Shown: positions 34,401-46,697 of the stretch, one piece after another | How positions within the stretch are numbered: the first letter of the stretch is position 1 | Layout: each line of letters starts with the position of its first letter | Origin: Hordeum vulgare subsp. vulgare | Lineage: Eukaryota; Streptophyta; Magnoliopsida; Poales; Poaceae | DNA length: 64,000 nt | Direction: 5' to 3' | Assembly: GCF_904849725.1 (NCBI RefSeq) | Contig: NC_058518.1 | Coordinates: 413,671,081 to 413,735,080, forward strand | Notes under the pieces: generated by a model | Databases searched by the model: none | Seen by the model: only the letters and a program-made list of their open reading frames with translations | Told to the model about the DNA's origin: nothing | Position numbers and translations under genes: made by a program

Positions 34401-35070
34401 GTGCGCTAGGTGGAGTTGGATTGGCTAGGGGATCCGGCCGAGAGAAAAAAAATGCCCTAGGGCGGTTTCCTATTAAAAGATTTTTTTTAAACAGCAAAAG
34501 AAGGAAATAAAAGGAAACAAAAGAAAAATAATTTATATGGGGTATTATATACCAAATCGATCAGAAAAATATTTCCTAATTGATTATCATTTTTCCAAAA
34601 CCAAAATAAAAACTTTTTAAAAATGTTTTTTCAGAAAAACCCCTAGGGCTTTATTTTCTTTTTGAAATTATTTTCTCCACAAGGTTTATGATTTCCTTGG
34701 CTCAAAATATATCAAAAGTGCCCCTGGTCATTTTGGAGGGTCATATTCCTCCTCTCTTTCTTGCTTGCAAGAAATTTTTTCCCGACACTTCTTGCACGAA
34801 GAAAACAAATTAGGAATGCAAAAGAAAATTTTGAAAGAATTCAAATGCAAACTCCATTCAAATTCTTTATAGTTGAAGAAGTCATGTCATCTTCTCTCAT
34901 TGCTTTTACCTCGCTGAATTTGAATTTACCGGAGAAGGGGAAAGTCATTTTATTCCCTCTCATTCAAAAGTTTTTGAAAAGTTTCAAATTTCACTCAAGT
35001 TTGAATCACTCAAGCAAGCAAACAAACAATATAATAATTATATTAACATTCCAAAATTTGGGATGTTACA
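31492..35070 (-). repeat. 5' LTR of the truncated Gypsy element (3.6 kb)
   Basis: On the minus strand it begins TGTAACATCCCAAATTTTGG and ends GAGTCGGGTCGCTACA. It is 3579 bp, long for an LTR. AT-rich arms flank a strongly G-skewed block at about 33830-34330. A TATA-like CTATATAAA lies on the minus strand at 34235-34243, so transcription would run leftward from about 34205. Confidence 0.88.
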
Positions 35071-35438
35071 CAAAGGCGGTCCTTGTAGAAGGTTAAATAC
35101 CAACTTGCATATCATAGTTTGTGGTTTTACAAAGGTAAGAAGCGTTCTTACGAGATACTCGTATCAGCCAGGTAAAACATGCAACAACAAACTAGAGGAC
35201 GTCTAACTTGTTTTTGTATGGTATGTTGTGATATGATATGGCCAAAGACATGATGATATATATTTGATGTATGATATGATCATGTTGTAATAGTTAATAT
35301 CGACTTGCATGTCGATGCTACGACAATCGGTAGGAGCCATAGGGTTGTCTTTAATTATTGTATGACCTGCGTGTCAATCATTAAGCACTATGTAATGCTT
35401 TCAATTTATCGCTAAACAGTAGCAATGGAAGTATAAGC
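35071..35438 (+). other. E1 leader, first segment
   Basis: Non-coding sequence matching the leader at about 43120-43430 (GGCGGTCCTTG, GTAAAACATGCAACAACAAA, TAATATCGACTTGCATGTCG). It continues at 37217 after the solo LTR. Confidence 0.8.
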
Positions 35439-37216
35439 TGTTGGGAAACGTTGCATGGGAAACAAAAAATTTCCTATGCACACGAAGACCTATCATGGTG
35501 ATGATCATCTATGAGAGGGAGATCGGACCTACATACCCTTGTAGATCGCTAAGCGGGAAGCGTTAAGAAACACGGTTGATATATTGGAACATCTTCGCGA
35601 TCCAAATCACCACCGTCCCACAATCCGTCCCGATCTAGTACCGAACGGACGACACCTGAGCGTTCAGCACACGTACATCTCGATGACGATCTCCGCCTTC
35701 TTGATCCAGCAAGAGAGATGGGGAAGTAGATGAGTTCTCCGACAGCGTGATGGTGCGCCGTTGGTGGTGGTGATCTAGTCATGTAGGGCTTCGCCTAAGC
35801 ACCACAGAAATCCGATCTAGAGGAAGAAGTACGAAGTAGAGGCTTAGGGTTGCCTGTGGCAAAGTTGTGTCTCAAAAATCCTAAAACCTCTAGTATATAT
35901 AGGAGGAGGGGAGGGGCTAGCCTTGAGGCTCAAGGGAGCCTCCTTGGCTTCGGCCAAAGTGGAGGAGGGAGGAGTCCTCCTCCAATCCCACTTGGATTAG
36001 GACTCCTTCCAAAATTGTCCACCTCTTTTGGATTTTCCACCTTTTTCCTCATGGGGTTTCCTTGGATGACTTGTAAGTCCTTTAATCCTTATTGCACATC
36101 CAATAAACTCATGTGGACCCCTTGGGGCATGGTGGGCCCACTAGGTCGGCCCCTGGAACCCATTCGCCACTCCCAGTACACTATCGACAATGCTCGAAAA
36201 TCTTTCGGAATCCAAATACCAAATTCCTATATATCAATCTTCGTTTCCGGACCATTCCAGATACCCTCGTGACGTCCGAGATCTCATCCGGGACTCCGAA
36301 CAAAACTTCGGTCACTAGCACCTTTAACTCAACTATATCGAAACGTCACCGAACCTTAAGTGTGAAGACCCTGCGGGTTCGAGAGCTATGCAGACATGAC
36401 CCGAGACACTTCCTGGTCAATATCCAATAGCGGGACCTGGATGGCCATATTGGATCCTACATATTCTACGAAGATCTTATCGGTTGAACCTCTATGCCAA
36501 GTATTCATATAATCTCGTATACCATTCCCTTTGTCCTTCGGTATTTTACTTCCCTGAGATCTGATCCTCCGTATCTCCATACATATTTCAACCTCGTTAC
36601 CGGCGAGTCTCTTTACTTGTTCTGTAATACAAGATCCCGTGACTAACTCTTTAGTCACATTACTTGCAAGGCTTATATGTGATGTTGTATTACCGAGTGG
36701 GCCCCGAGATACCTCTCCGTCACACGGAGTGACAATTCCCAGTCTTGATCCATGCTAACTCAACGGACACCTTCGGAGATACCTATAGAGCACATTTATA
36801 GTCACCCAGTAATGTTGCGACGTTTGATACACACAAGGCATTCCTCCGGTGTCAGTGAGTTACATGATCTCATGGTCATAGGAATGAATACTTGACATGC
36901 AGAAAACAATAGCAACAAAATGACACGATCACATGCTACGTTCATAGTTTGGGTCTTGTCCATCACATCGTTCTCCTAATGATGTGATCCCGTTACCAAG
37001 TGACAACACTTGTCTATGGCTAGGAAACCTTAACCATCCTTGATCAAGAGGCGAGTCAACTAGAGATTCACTAGGGACATAGTTTTGTCTATATATCCAC
37101 ACATGCAGTTATGTTTCCATTCAATACAGTTACAACATGGATAATAAATGAGTATCTTGAAATAGGAAATATAATAATAACTATTTTATTATTGCCTTTA
37201 GGTCATATTTCCAACA
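35439..37216 (-). mobile_element. Solo Copia LTR (WIS/Angela type) in the E1 leader
   Basis: On the minus strand it reads TGTTGGAAATATGACC...GTTTCCCAACA over 1778 bp, with no internal region. Flanks are TAAGC (35434-35438) and TAAGG (37217-37221), a target duplication with one mismatch. A TATATATA box lies near 35896. Solo LTRs arise by recombination between the two LTRs of one element. Confidence 0.88.
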
Positions 37217-38012
37217 TAAGGATGGTTGGCGCGACAAACTTGATAGCAACACAGTGATGGATATCATGATGATGGAGATCATTGTGTTGTGCCAGTGACG
37301 ATGGAGATCGTGCCGGTGCTTTGAAGATGGAGATCAAAAAGCACAAGTTCATGGCCATATCATGTCACTTATGATTTGCATGTGATGTTAATCCTTTTTA
37401 TGCACCTTTTTTTTGCTTAGGAAGATGGTAACATTATAAGGTGATCCCTCACAGATAAAATTGTGTTCTCCCCGAGTGTGCACCGCTGCGATAGTTCGTC
37501 GTTTCGAGACACCACGTGATGATCGGGTGTGATAGACTCTACGTTCACATACAATGGGTGCAAGACAGTTTTGCAAATGCGGAACACTCGGGTTAAACTT
37601 GATGAGCCTAGCATGTACAGACATGGCCTTGGAACACAGGAGACCAAAAGGTCGAACATGAGTCATATAGTAGATATGATCAACATGGAGATGTTCACCA
37701 TTGAAACCACCTCATCTCAAGTGATGGTCGGACATGGGTTTGTGGATTTGGATCATGTCACACTCGAACAACCTGAGGGATGTTGAGTTGAGTTGGAGTT
37801 GTTAAGTAATATTATTAATTCCCCTCATTATCCTGAACATAGTCAAAATGTCTTTGCAAATTACATTGCAGATGATTAGCTTGCGTTATAGCTCCCGTGT
37901 ATTTCGATATATTCCTAGAGAAAAATAAGTTGAAAGATGATAGTATCAATTAGGTGGACTGGGTCCGTAAACTGAGAATTGTCCTCATTGTTGCACAGAA
38001 GGCTTATGTCCT
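37217..38012 (+). pseudogene. E1 leader (end) and start of E1 gag, interrupted by E2
   Basis: The leader continues to about 37870. Degenerate gag follows: TTCCTAGAGAAAAATAAG, GTGGACTGGGTCCGTAAACTG and GGCTTATGTCCT. At 38013 the Gypsy element E2 begins; the final GTCCT (38008-38012) is repeated at 61868-61872, where gag resumes. Confidence 0.82.
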
Positions 38013-39310
38013 TGATGACGAGTTGATGGATATACTTCTCGGCCCTCGTTGGATACCCCAAAAGGAAGGTGGAGATGTAGTCAGCGGCAAATTTCCTTTA
38101 CACGGAGACTGCAAGGTTTATCGAACCAGGAGGACTACTAGGTTCAACAAGTAGGTGTCTTCCACCCTGGAGCTAGCAGAAGACGTGGACCTGCACACAC
38201 AACAAATAACTTTGCTCCCAACGAATACAGAGAGGTTGTCAATCCCTCTGGCCTTGTAGTTTGCAAAGGATCAAAACACAAGCGGGAAGGTAATAGTGAT
38301 TGCAACGGGAAAGTAAATGAAAGCGATAAATGATGGAGGTGTAAACAATGATGGTGATATGGACCGGAGTGACATGATGTTAACTAGTGATGTCTCTCTC
38401 CCAAAAGACAATAAACAACTATGCTTGGGTAAACAAATCACAGTTGGGCAATTGATAGAATTATGATCGCACCGCAATGTTAATTATGCTCCTTGATAAT
38501 TAGAGGTTCAATAGTAATGGTCAGTACGCCAGGACAAGTAGATCGTTTATTTATCGACATCTACTTACTAATCATCCACCTTGAGATATCTATCCAGAAC
38601 ATCTCTCCGGTATTAAGTTGCGAGCCCCATCAAAAGTGTAAACTCAAAGCAACGGACAACTGCATTAGCAAACTATGTGTAAGGTAAAGAATCCTTGCAA
38701 CCGTGGTCACAAGCACCGATGTTTTCTCCCTGGTGGCAACAAGGACATCCCCTAGTCTCATGTTTCTGTCACTCAAGCTAGACATCAAGGGAGCTGAACC
38801 CACAATCCCGCATAACGCTCCCTCTTGGAGTTACAATCTAGTACTCGGCCAAAGCAATAAATAGCAATGGAGAACATGCATGAATCACTAAGGAACATAA
38901 TATAAAAGGATAATCAAATATATAACTCATAACAATCTGAACATAATCTCATAATCCATCGGATCCCAACAAACGGATCATAGCAATAACAAGAGAATTA
39001 CATAGTTGCCTTGATCATGTAGGGCAGCTCACAAGGACTAACCATTGAAGCACAAGATTGGAGAGAAGACATCACATAGATACTGGTCATGGACTCATGG
39101 TCCAAGGAGCACTACTCACGACACGTCCGGGAAGCGTCCATGGCAGTGGATCAGCTCCCGGAGGTCAATCGTCCCTCCTACAGGGTCCCGGGAATAGGTC
39201 CCCTGACACTCCCGATCTTGGAAGCGCTCCGACGGCGGAACGATGGAGAAATTCGTGATTCCAGACAGTCTGCGAGGGTTTCCTCTCGGGACTCTAAATA
39301 TAGGTCAAAG
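38013..39310 (-). repeat. E2 3' LTR, first part
   Basis: It starts on the plus strand with TGATGACGAGTTGATGG. It matches 60194 to about 61495 throughout (CTCGTTGGATACCCC, TCTCATGTTTCTGTCACTC, CTCTAAATATAGG). It is interrupted at 39310 by the Copia block; CAAAG at 39306-39310 is the target site. Confidence 0.93.
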
Positions 39311-41080
39311 TATTGGAAATATGCCCTTGAGGCAATGTTAAAATAGTTATTATTATATTTCCTGTTTCAAGATAATTGTTTATTATCCATGCTATAATTG
39401 CATTGAATGAAAGCATAGATACATGTGTGGATATATAGACAAAACAATGTCCCTAGTAAGCCTCTAGTTGACTAGCCAGTTGATCAAGGATGGTTAAGGT
39501 TTTCTGACCATATGCAAGTGTTGCCACTTGATGACTGTATCACATCATTAGGAGAATGATGTGATGGACAAGACCCAAACTATGAACGTAGAATGTGATC
39601 GTGTCATTTTGTTGCTATTGTTTTCTACGTGTCAAGTATTCATTCCTATGACCATGAGATCATGTAACTCAGTGACACCGGAGGAATACCTTGTGTGTAT
39701 TAAATGACAGAACGTTACTGGGTGACTATAAAGGTGCTCTACAGGTATCTCCGAAGGTCTTCATTGAGTTAGCATGGATCAAGACTGGGATTTGTCACTC
39801 CGTGTGACGGAGAGGTATCTCGGGGCCCACTCAGTAATACAACATCACATATAAGCCTTGCAAGCAATATGACTCAAGTGTTAGTCACGGGATCTTGTAT
39901 TATGGAACAGTAAAGAGACTTTTCGATAACGAGGTTCAAATAGGTATAGAGATACCAACGATCAAATCTCGGGCAAGTAACATACCGAAGGACAAAGGGA
40001 ATGTTATACGGGATTATATGAATCCTTGGCACAAAGGTTCAACCGATAAGACCTTCGTAGAATATGTAGGATCCAATATGGACATCCAGGTCCCGCTATT
40101 GGATATTGATCGGGGAGTGTCTCAGGTCATGTCTACATAGTTCTCGAACCCGCACGGTCTGCACACTTAAGATTTGGTGACGTTTCGGTATAGTTGAGTT
40201 ATAGGTATTGGTGACCGAAGGTTGTTCGGAGTCCCGGAAGAGATCAGGACGTCACGAGGGTTTCCGGAATGGTCCGGAAACGAGGATTGATATATAGGAT
40301 GGTTTCATTTGGTCTCTGGAAAGATTTCGGGCATTACCGGGAGTGTACCGGGAGTGACGAATGGGTTCCGCGTTTTCATCGGGAGGGGCCCACCACCCGG
40401 GAGTGAGCCCAATAGTCCTAGGGTGGCTCACCAGCCCTTAGTGGTCTGGTGAGGCCCTAGAAGAAGAAAACCAAAAGAAAAGAAAAAAAAGGAGGGAGGT
40501 GGGAAGGGAGAGGAGGACTCCTCCTTCCCCAAAGCAAATTGGAGTTGGAGTCCTCCTCTCCACTTGGGCCGGCGCCCTAGGGGCTCCCTAGAGCCCCAAG
40601 GCTAGCCCCTCCCCTCCTCCTATATATACTAGAGGTTTTAGGGTTTTTGAGACACAACTTTGCCACGTGGAACTCAAACCTATACCTCATAGTTCTTCCT
40701 CTAGATTGGATTTCTGCGGAGCTTGGGCGGAGCCCTGCAGGAATAGATCATCACCATCACCGGCGCACCGTCACGCTGCCGGATAACTCATCTACTTCCC
40801 CGTCTCTCTTGTTGGATCAAGAAGGCGGAGATCATCATCGAGTTGTACGTGTGCTGGACGCGGAGGTGCCGTCCATTCGGTGCTAGATCGAGACGGGTCG
40901 TGGGACGATGGTAATTTGAATTACGAAGGTGTAGCACTACATCAACCGTGTTTCTTAACGCTTCCCTCTTAGCGATCTACAAGGGTATGTGGATCCGATC
41001 TCCCTCTCGTAGATGAATATCACCATGATAGGTCTTCGTGTGCGTAGGAAAGTTTTTGTTTCCTGTGCAACGTTCCCCAA
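39311..41080 (+). repeat. LTR A of the compound Copia block
   Basis: It begins TATTGGAAATATGCCC (TG mutated to TA) and ends CGTTCCCCAA without the final CA, directly followed by LTR B. TATATATA lies at about 40621. Confidence 0.9.
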
Positions 41081-42858
41081 TGTTGGAAATATTCCCTAGA
41101 GGCAATGATAAAATAGTTATTATTATATTTCCTGTTTCAAGATAATCATTTATTATCCATGCTATAATTGTATTGAATGAAAGCATAGATATATGTGTGG
41201 ATATACAATGTCCCTAGTAAGCCTCTAGTTGACTAGTCAGTTGATCAAGGATGGTTAAGGTTTTCTGACCATATGCAAGTGTTGTCACTTGATAACTGGA
41301 TCACATAATTAGGAGAATGATGTGATGGACAAGACCCAAACTATGAACGTAGTATGTGATCGTGTCATTTTGTTGCTATTGTTTTCTGCGTGTCAAGTAT
41401 TCATTCCTATGACCATGAGATCATGTAACAATCTGACACCGGAGGAATATCTTGTGTGTATCAAACGTCACAACGTTACTGGGTTACTATAAAGGTGCTC
41501 TACAGGTATCTCCAAAGGTGTCAGTTGAGTTAGCATGGATCAAGACTAGGATTTGTCACTCCGTGTGACGGAGAGGTATCTAGGGGCCCACTCGGTAATA
41601 CAACATCACATATAATACTTGCAAGCAATGTGACTCAAGTGTTAGTCACGGGATATTGTATTACGAAATGAGTAAAGAGACTTGCTGGTAACGAGATTGA
41701 AATAGGTATAGAGATACCGACGATCAAATCTCGGGCAAGTAACATACCGAAGGACAAAGGGAATGTTATACTGGATTATATGAATCCTTGGCACAGAGGT
41801 TCAACCGATAAGATCTTCGTAGAATATGTAGGATCCAATATGGACATCCAGGTGCCGCTATTGGATACTCCCGGGGAGTGTCTCAGGTCATGTCTACATA
41901 GTTCTCGAACCCGCAGTGTCTGCACACTTATGGTTCGGTGATGTTTCGATATAGTTTATTTATAGGTGTTGGTGACCGAAGGTTTTTCGGATTCCCAGAT
42001 GAGATGACGGACGTCATGAGGGTTTTCGTAATGGTCCGGAAACGAAGATTGATATATATGATGGTTTTATTTGGTCACCGGAAAAATTTCGGGCATTACC
42101 GGAAGTGTACCGGGAGTGACGAATGGGTTCTGGGTTTTCACCGGGAGGGGCCCACCCACCCCAGAGTGAGCCCGGTAGTCCTAGGGTAGCGCACCAGCCC
42201 TTAGTGGGCTGGTGAGGCCAGCTCAAATGGGCTATGGTGCTACAAGAAGAAAACCAAAAGAAAAAAAGAGGGAGGTGGGAAGGGAGAGGAGGACTCCTCC
42301 TTCCCCAAATCGAATTGGAGTTGGAGTCCTCCTCTCCACTTCGGTCGGCGCCCTAGGGGCTCCCTTGAGCCCGAAGGCTAGCCCCTCCCCTCCTCCTATA
42401 TATACTAGAGGTTTTAGGGTTTTTGAGACACAACTTTGCCACGTGCAACTATCACCTATACCTCGTACTTCTTCCTCTAGATCGGATTTCTGTGGAGCTC
42501 GGGCGGAGCCCTGCAGGAATAGATCATCACCATCACCGGCGTGCCGTCACGCTGCTGGAGAACTCATCTACTTCCCCATCTCTCTTGGTGGATCAAGAAG
42601 GTGGAGATCGTCATCGAGCTGTACGTGTGATGAACATGGAGGTGTCGTCCGTTCGGTGCTAGATCGGGACGGATCGTGGGACGACGGTGATTTGAATCAC
42701 AAAGCTGTACCACTAGATCAACCGTGTTTCTTAATGCTTACCACTTAGCAATCTACAAGGGTATGTGGATCCGATCTCCCTCTCGTAGATGAACATCACC
42801 ATGATAGGCCTTCGTGTGCGTAGGAAATTTTTTCTTTCCCATGCAACGTTCCCAAACA
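41081..42858 (+). repeat. LTR B of the compound Copia block (5' LTR of internal region 1)
   Basis: It begins TGTTGGAAATATTCCC and ends CGTTCCCAAACA, 1778 bp. It is followed by GTGGCATCATGAGCTAGG, the candidate primer site, as expected for a 5' LTR. Confidence 0.92.
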
Positions 42859-44111
42859 GTGGCATCATGAGCTAGGTTCATGCATAGACGTAATCTCGAG
42901 TAGAACACAAAAGTTTTTGTGGGCGTTGATGTTTGATTTTCTTCCCTCCTTTGTCTTTTCTCGATTCTATGTTATTGTTGGATTGAAGCGGCCCAGACCA
43001 ACATTACTTGTACGCTTACGAGAGACCGGTTTTATCGACCAACACACAACTCGTTGCATAAAGATGACTGGTGGGTGTCGGTTTCTTCAACTTTAGTTGA
43101 ATTGGATTTGACCGAGGCGGTCCTTGGAGATAGGTTAAATAGCAATTTGCACATCTCCGTTTTGGTTTTGCGTAAGTAAGATGCGATCATACTAGATACC
43201 TATAGCAGCCACGTAAAACATGCAACAACAAATTAGAGGACATCTAACTTGTTTTTGCAGGGTATGCTTGTGATGTGATATGGCCAAATACATGATGTGA
43301 TATATTGGATGTATGAGATGATCATTTTGTAATAGTTAATATCGACTTGCATGTCGATGCTACGGCAACCGGCAGGAGCCATATGGTTGTCTTTAAACTA
43401 ACGTTTGTGTTTGCAGATGCGTTTACTATATTGCTAGGTTGTAGCTTTAGTAGTAATAGCATATATAGCACGACAACCTCGATGGCGGCACGATGATGGA
43501 GATCATGCTGTGGTGCCGGTGACGATGAAGATCATGCCGATGCTTTGGTGATGGAGATCAAGAAGCACAAGATCATGGCCATATCATGTCACTTATAAAT
43601 TGCATGTGATGTTAATCCTTTTATGCACCTTATCTTTCTTAGAATGACGGTAGAATTATAAGGTGATCCCTCACTTAATTTCAAGATAAAATTGTGTTCT
43701 CCCCGACTGTGCACCGTTGCGACCATTTGTCGTTTCGAGACACCACATGATGATTGGGTGTGATAGACTCAACATTCACATACAACGGGCGCAAAACAGT
43801 TGCACACGCGGAACACTCGGGTTAAACTTGACGAGCCTAGCATGTGCAGACATGGCCTCAGAACACAAGAGATCGAAAGTTCGAGCATGAATCGTATAGT
43901 TGATATGATTAGCATAGAGATGTTTACCACTGAAACTATACTCAACTCACGTGATGATCGGATTTGAGTTAGTGAATTTGTATCATGCCACACTCAAGTA
44001 ACTAGAGGGATGTCTATTTGAGTGGGAGTTTATTAGTAATTTGATTAGTTAAACTCTAATTGCCTTGAACATAGTCTAAGTCCACTTTGCAATATTTTAT
44101 GTTGTAGATCA
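42859..44111 (+). other. Leader of internal region 1
   Basis: 1.25 kb of non-coding leader between the LTR and the gag start. The putative primer site TGGCATCATGAGC is at 42860-42872; the same string adjoins the 5' LTR of the 18886-27556 element. No convincing uORF or other signal is seen. Confidence 0.75.
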
Positions 44112-44950
44112 ATGGCTCACGCAGTAGCAACCCTGAATTACAATACGTTCCTAGAGAAAGCTAAGCTGAAAGATGATGGTAGAAACTTTGTAGACTGGAC
44201 TCGTAATCTTAGGCTCATCCTACAAGCTGGGAAAAGAATTATGTCCTTGATGCTGCGCTAGGAGATGAACCACCCTCTACGTCTGACCAAGATGTTTTGA
44301 ACGCTTCGCAATCACATAAGGAGGACTACTCAGTAGTTCAATGTGCAGTCTTGTATGGCTTGGAACCGCGACTTCAACGATGCTTTGAGCGTCACGGAGC
44401 ATATGAGATGTTCCAGGAGTTGAAGTTTGTCTTTCAGAAGAACGCCCGGATCGAGAGGTATGAGACCTCCGGTAAATTCTATGCTTGCAAGATGGAGGAG
44501 AATTCGTCTGTCAGTGAACATGTGCTCAAAATGTCTGGGTACTCAAACCGTCTAGCTGAGCTGGGGATTGAACTCCCACAAGAGGTTATCACTGACAGAA
44601 TTCTTCAATCACTGCCACCAAGCTATAAGGGCTTCGTGTTGAACTATAACATGCAAGGTATGAACAAGTCACCCGACGAGTTATTCGCGATGCTGAAAGT
44701 GGCAGAGTCAGAACTCCGTAAAGAGCATCAACTATTGATGGTGAATAAGACCACTAGTTTCAAGAGAAACGGCAAAGGAAAGAAGGGTAATTCACAGAAG
44801 AGCGGCAAGCCTATTGCCAATCCGACGAAGAAACCCTAAGCTGGACCTAAGCCTGAAACGAAGTGCTATTATTGCAAGGGTATGGGTCACTGGAAGCGCA
44901 ACTGCCCCAAGTATCTGGCTGATAAGAAGGCGTCCAAAGGAAAATCAAGT
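44112..44950 (+). pseudogene. Copia Gag (internal region 1)
   Basis: The start MAHAVATLNYNTFLEKAKLK at 44112 is followed by a frameshift near 44235. The 180-codon stretch 44297-44839 carries the UBN2-type core (VVQCAVLYGLEPRLQ, GAYEMFQELKFVF, ETSGKFYACKMEENSSV, DRILQSLPPSYKGF). A TAA stop at 44837-44839 precedes, in the same frame, the nucleocapsid knuckle CYYCKGMGHWKRNC (44864-44905). One frameshift and one stop separate it from an intact Gag. Role: particle formation and RNA binding. Confidence 0.9.
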
Positions 44951-46697
44951 ATATTCGATATACATGTTATTGATGTGTACTTACCATCTCTCGTAGTAGT
45001 GCCTGGGTATTCGATACCGGTTTTGTTGCTCATATTTGCAACTCGAAACAGGAACTGCTGAATAAGCGAAGGCTGGCGAAGTGACGATGCGCGTGGGAAA
45101 TGGTTCCAAGGTTGATGCAATCGCCGTCGGCACAGTTTAACTTCAGTTACCATCAGGATTAGTTATGAACTTGAATAAATGTTACTTAGTGCCTGCGTTA
45201 AGCATGAACATTATATCTGGATCTTGTTTATTGCGAGACGGTTACTCGTTAAGTCAGAGAATAATGGTTGTTCTATTTCTATGAGTAATATCTTTTATGG
45301 TCATGCACCCAATGTGAGAGGATTGTTCATATTGAATCTTGATAGTGATAATACACAAATACAAAACATTGAGACCAAAAGAGTTAGAGTTAACAATGAT
45401 AGCGCCATGTTTTTATGGCTCTGCCGCTTAGGTCATATAGGTGTAAAGCGCATGAAGAAACTCCATACCGATGGACTTTTGGAGTCACTTGACTTTGATT
45501 CACTTGACACGTGTGAACCATGCCTCATGGGCAAGATGACTAAAACTCCGTTCTCCGGAACAACGGAGCGTGCAAGTGACTTGTTGGAAATCATACATAC
45601 CGATGTGTGTGGTCCGATGAGTGTGGAGGCACGCGGCGGATATCGTTATTTTCTCACCTTCACTGACGATTTGAGTAGATATGGTTATGTCTACTTGATG
45701 AAGCACTCTGAGTTTCGAGTTTGGTGCTCACTTAAGACAATGTGGAATTGTTTCACATTTGACACCGCCTGGAACACCACAGCGTAATGGTGTGTCCGAA
45801 CGTCGTAATCGTACTTTATTAGAGATGGTGCGATCTATGATGTCTCTTACCGATTTTCCGTTGTCGTTTTGGGGTTATGCATTAGAAATAGTTGCATTCA
45901 CTTTAAATAGGGCACCATCAAAATCCGTTGAGACGACACCATACGAATTGTGGTATGGCAAAATACCAAAGTTGTCGTTTCTTAAAGTTTGGGGATGTGA
46001 TGCTTATGTCAAAAAGCTTCAGCATGGAAAACTGGAACCCAAAGCGGAAAAGTGCGTCTTCATAGGTTACCTAAAAGAGACAGTTGGGTATACCTTCTAT
46101 CTCAAATCCGAGGGCAAAGTGTTTGTTGCTAAGAGCAGAGCTTTTCTCGAGAAGGAGTTTCTCTCGAGAGAATTGAGTGGGAGGAAGATAGAACTTGATG
46201 AGGTTGTCGAACCTCTCATCCCTCTGGATGCTGGCGTAGGGCAAGGGGAAACCCCTGTCGTTGCGACGCCGGTTGAGGAGGAAGTTAATGATGATGATCA
46301 TGAAACTCCGGATCAAGTTCCTATCGGACCTCGCAGGTCGACGAGATCGCGTACTACTCCGGAGTGGTACGGTAATCCCGTCTTATCAATTATGTTGTTA
46401 GACAACAATGAGCCTGTGAATTATAAAGAAGCAATGGTGGGCCCGGATTCCAACAAATGGCTGGAGGCCATGAAGTCCGAGATAGGATCTATGTATGAAA
46501 ACAAAGTGTGGACTTTGGAAGTACTACCTGAAGGCCTTAAGGCTATTCAGAACAAATGGATCTTTAAGAAGAAGACGGACGCTGACGGTAATGTGACCGT
46601 TTATAAAGCTCGACTTGTGGCAAAGGGCTTTTCACAAGTTCAAGGAATTGACTATGATGAGACGTTCTCACTCGTAGCGATGCTTAAGTCCGTCTGA
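44951..46697 (+). pseudogene. Copia protease-integrase-RT start (internal region 1)
   Basis: The protease motif reads SSAWVFDTGFVAHICNS near 44995-45050 (normally DTGS). The GAG-pre-integrase region (45179-45787) has LWLCRLGH, so the zinc His of the usual WHCRLGH is lost, and ends TCEPCLMGK. The first integrase aspartate is present (HTDVCGPM). A deletion of about 105 bp after YVYLMKH removes the second catalytic block, including the SDRGGE motif retained at 50730-50762. From 45759 another frame continues with GTPQRNGVSERRNRTLL (catalytic E), VWGCDAYVKKL and, in the same frame, the RT start NKWIFKKKTDADG and YKARLVAKGFSQ, stopping at 46697. Confidence 0.88.

Larger units (their letters stand above)
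30072..35070 (-). mobile_element. Truncated Gypsy element: 5' LTR, primer site and gag only
   Basis: On the minus strand: 5' LTR (31492-35070), primer site (31475-31487) and gag, cut inside a zinc knuckle at 30072. Protease, RT, integrase and 3' LTR are gone. On the right it abuts E1 leader sequence. On the left it abuts the E1 LTR with E1 sequence missing, so a deletion joined the two. Confidence 0.82.

Noticed and set aside
38013..39310. Separate solo LTR of a Gypsy element
   Set aside because: The missing end is found at 54891-55238 after the Copia block, and the whole forms the 3' LTR of E2 with a matching target duplication.
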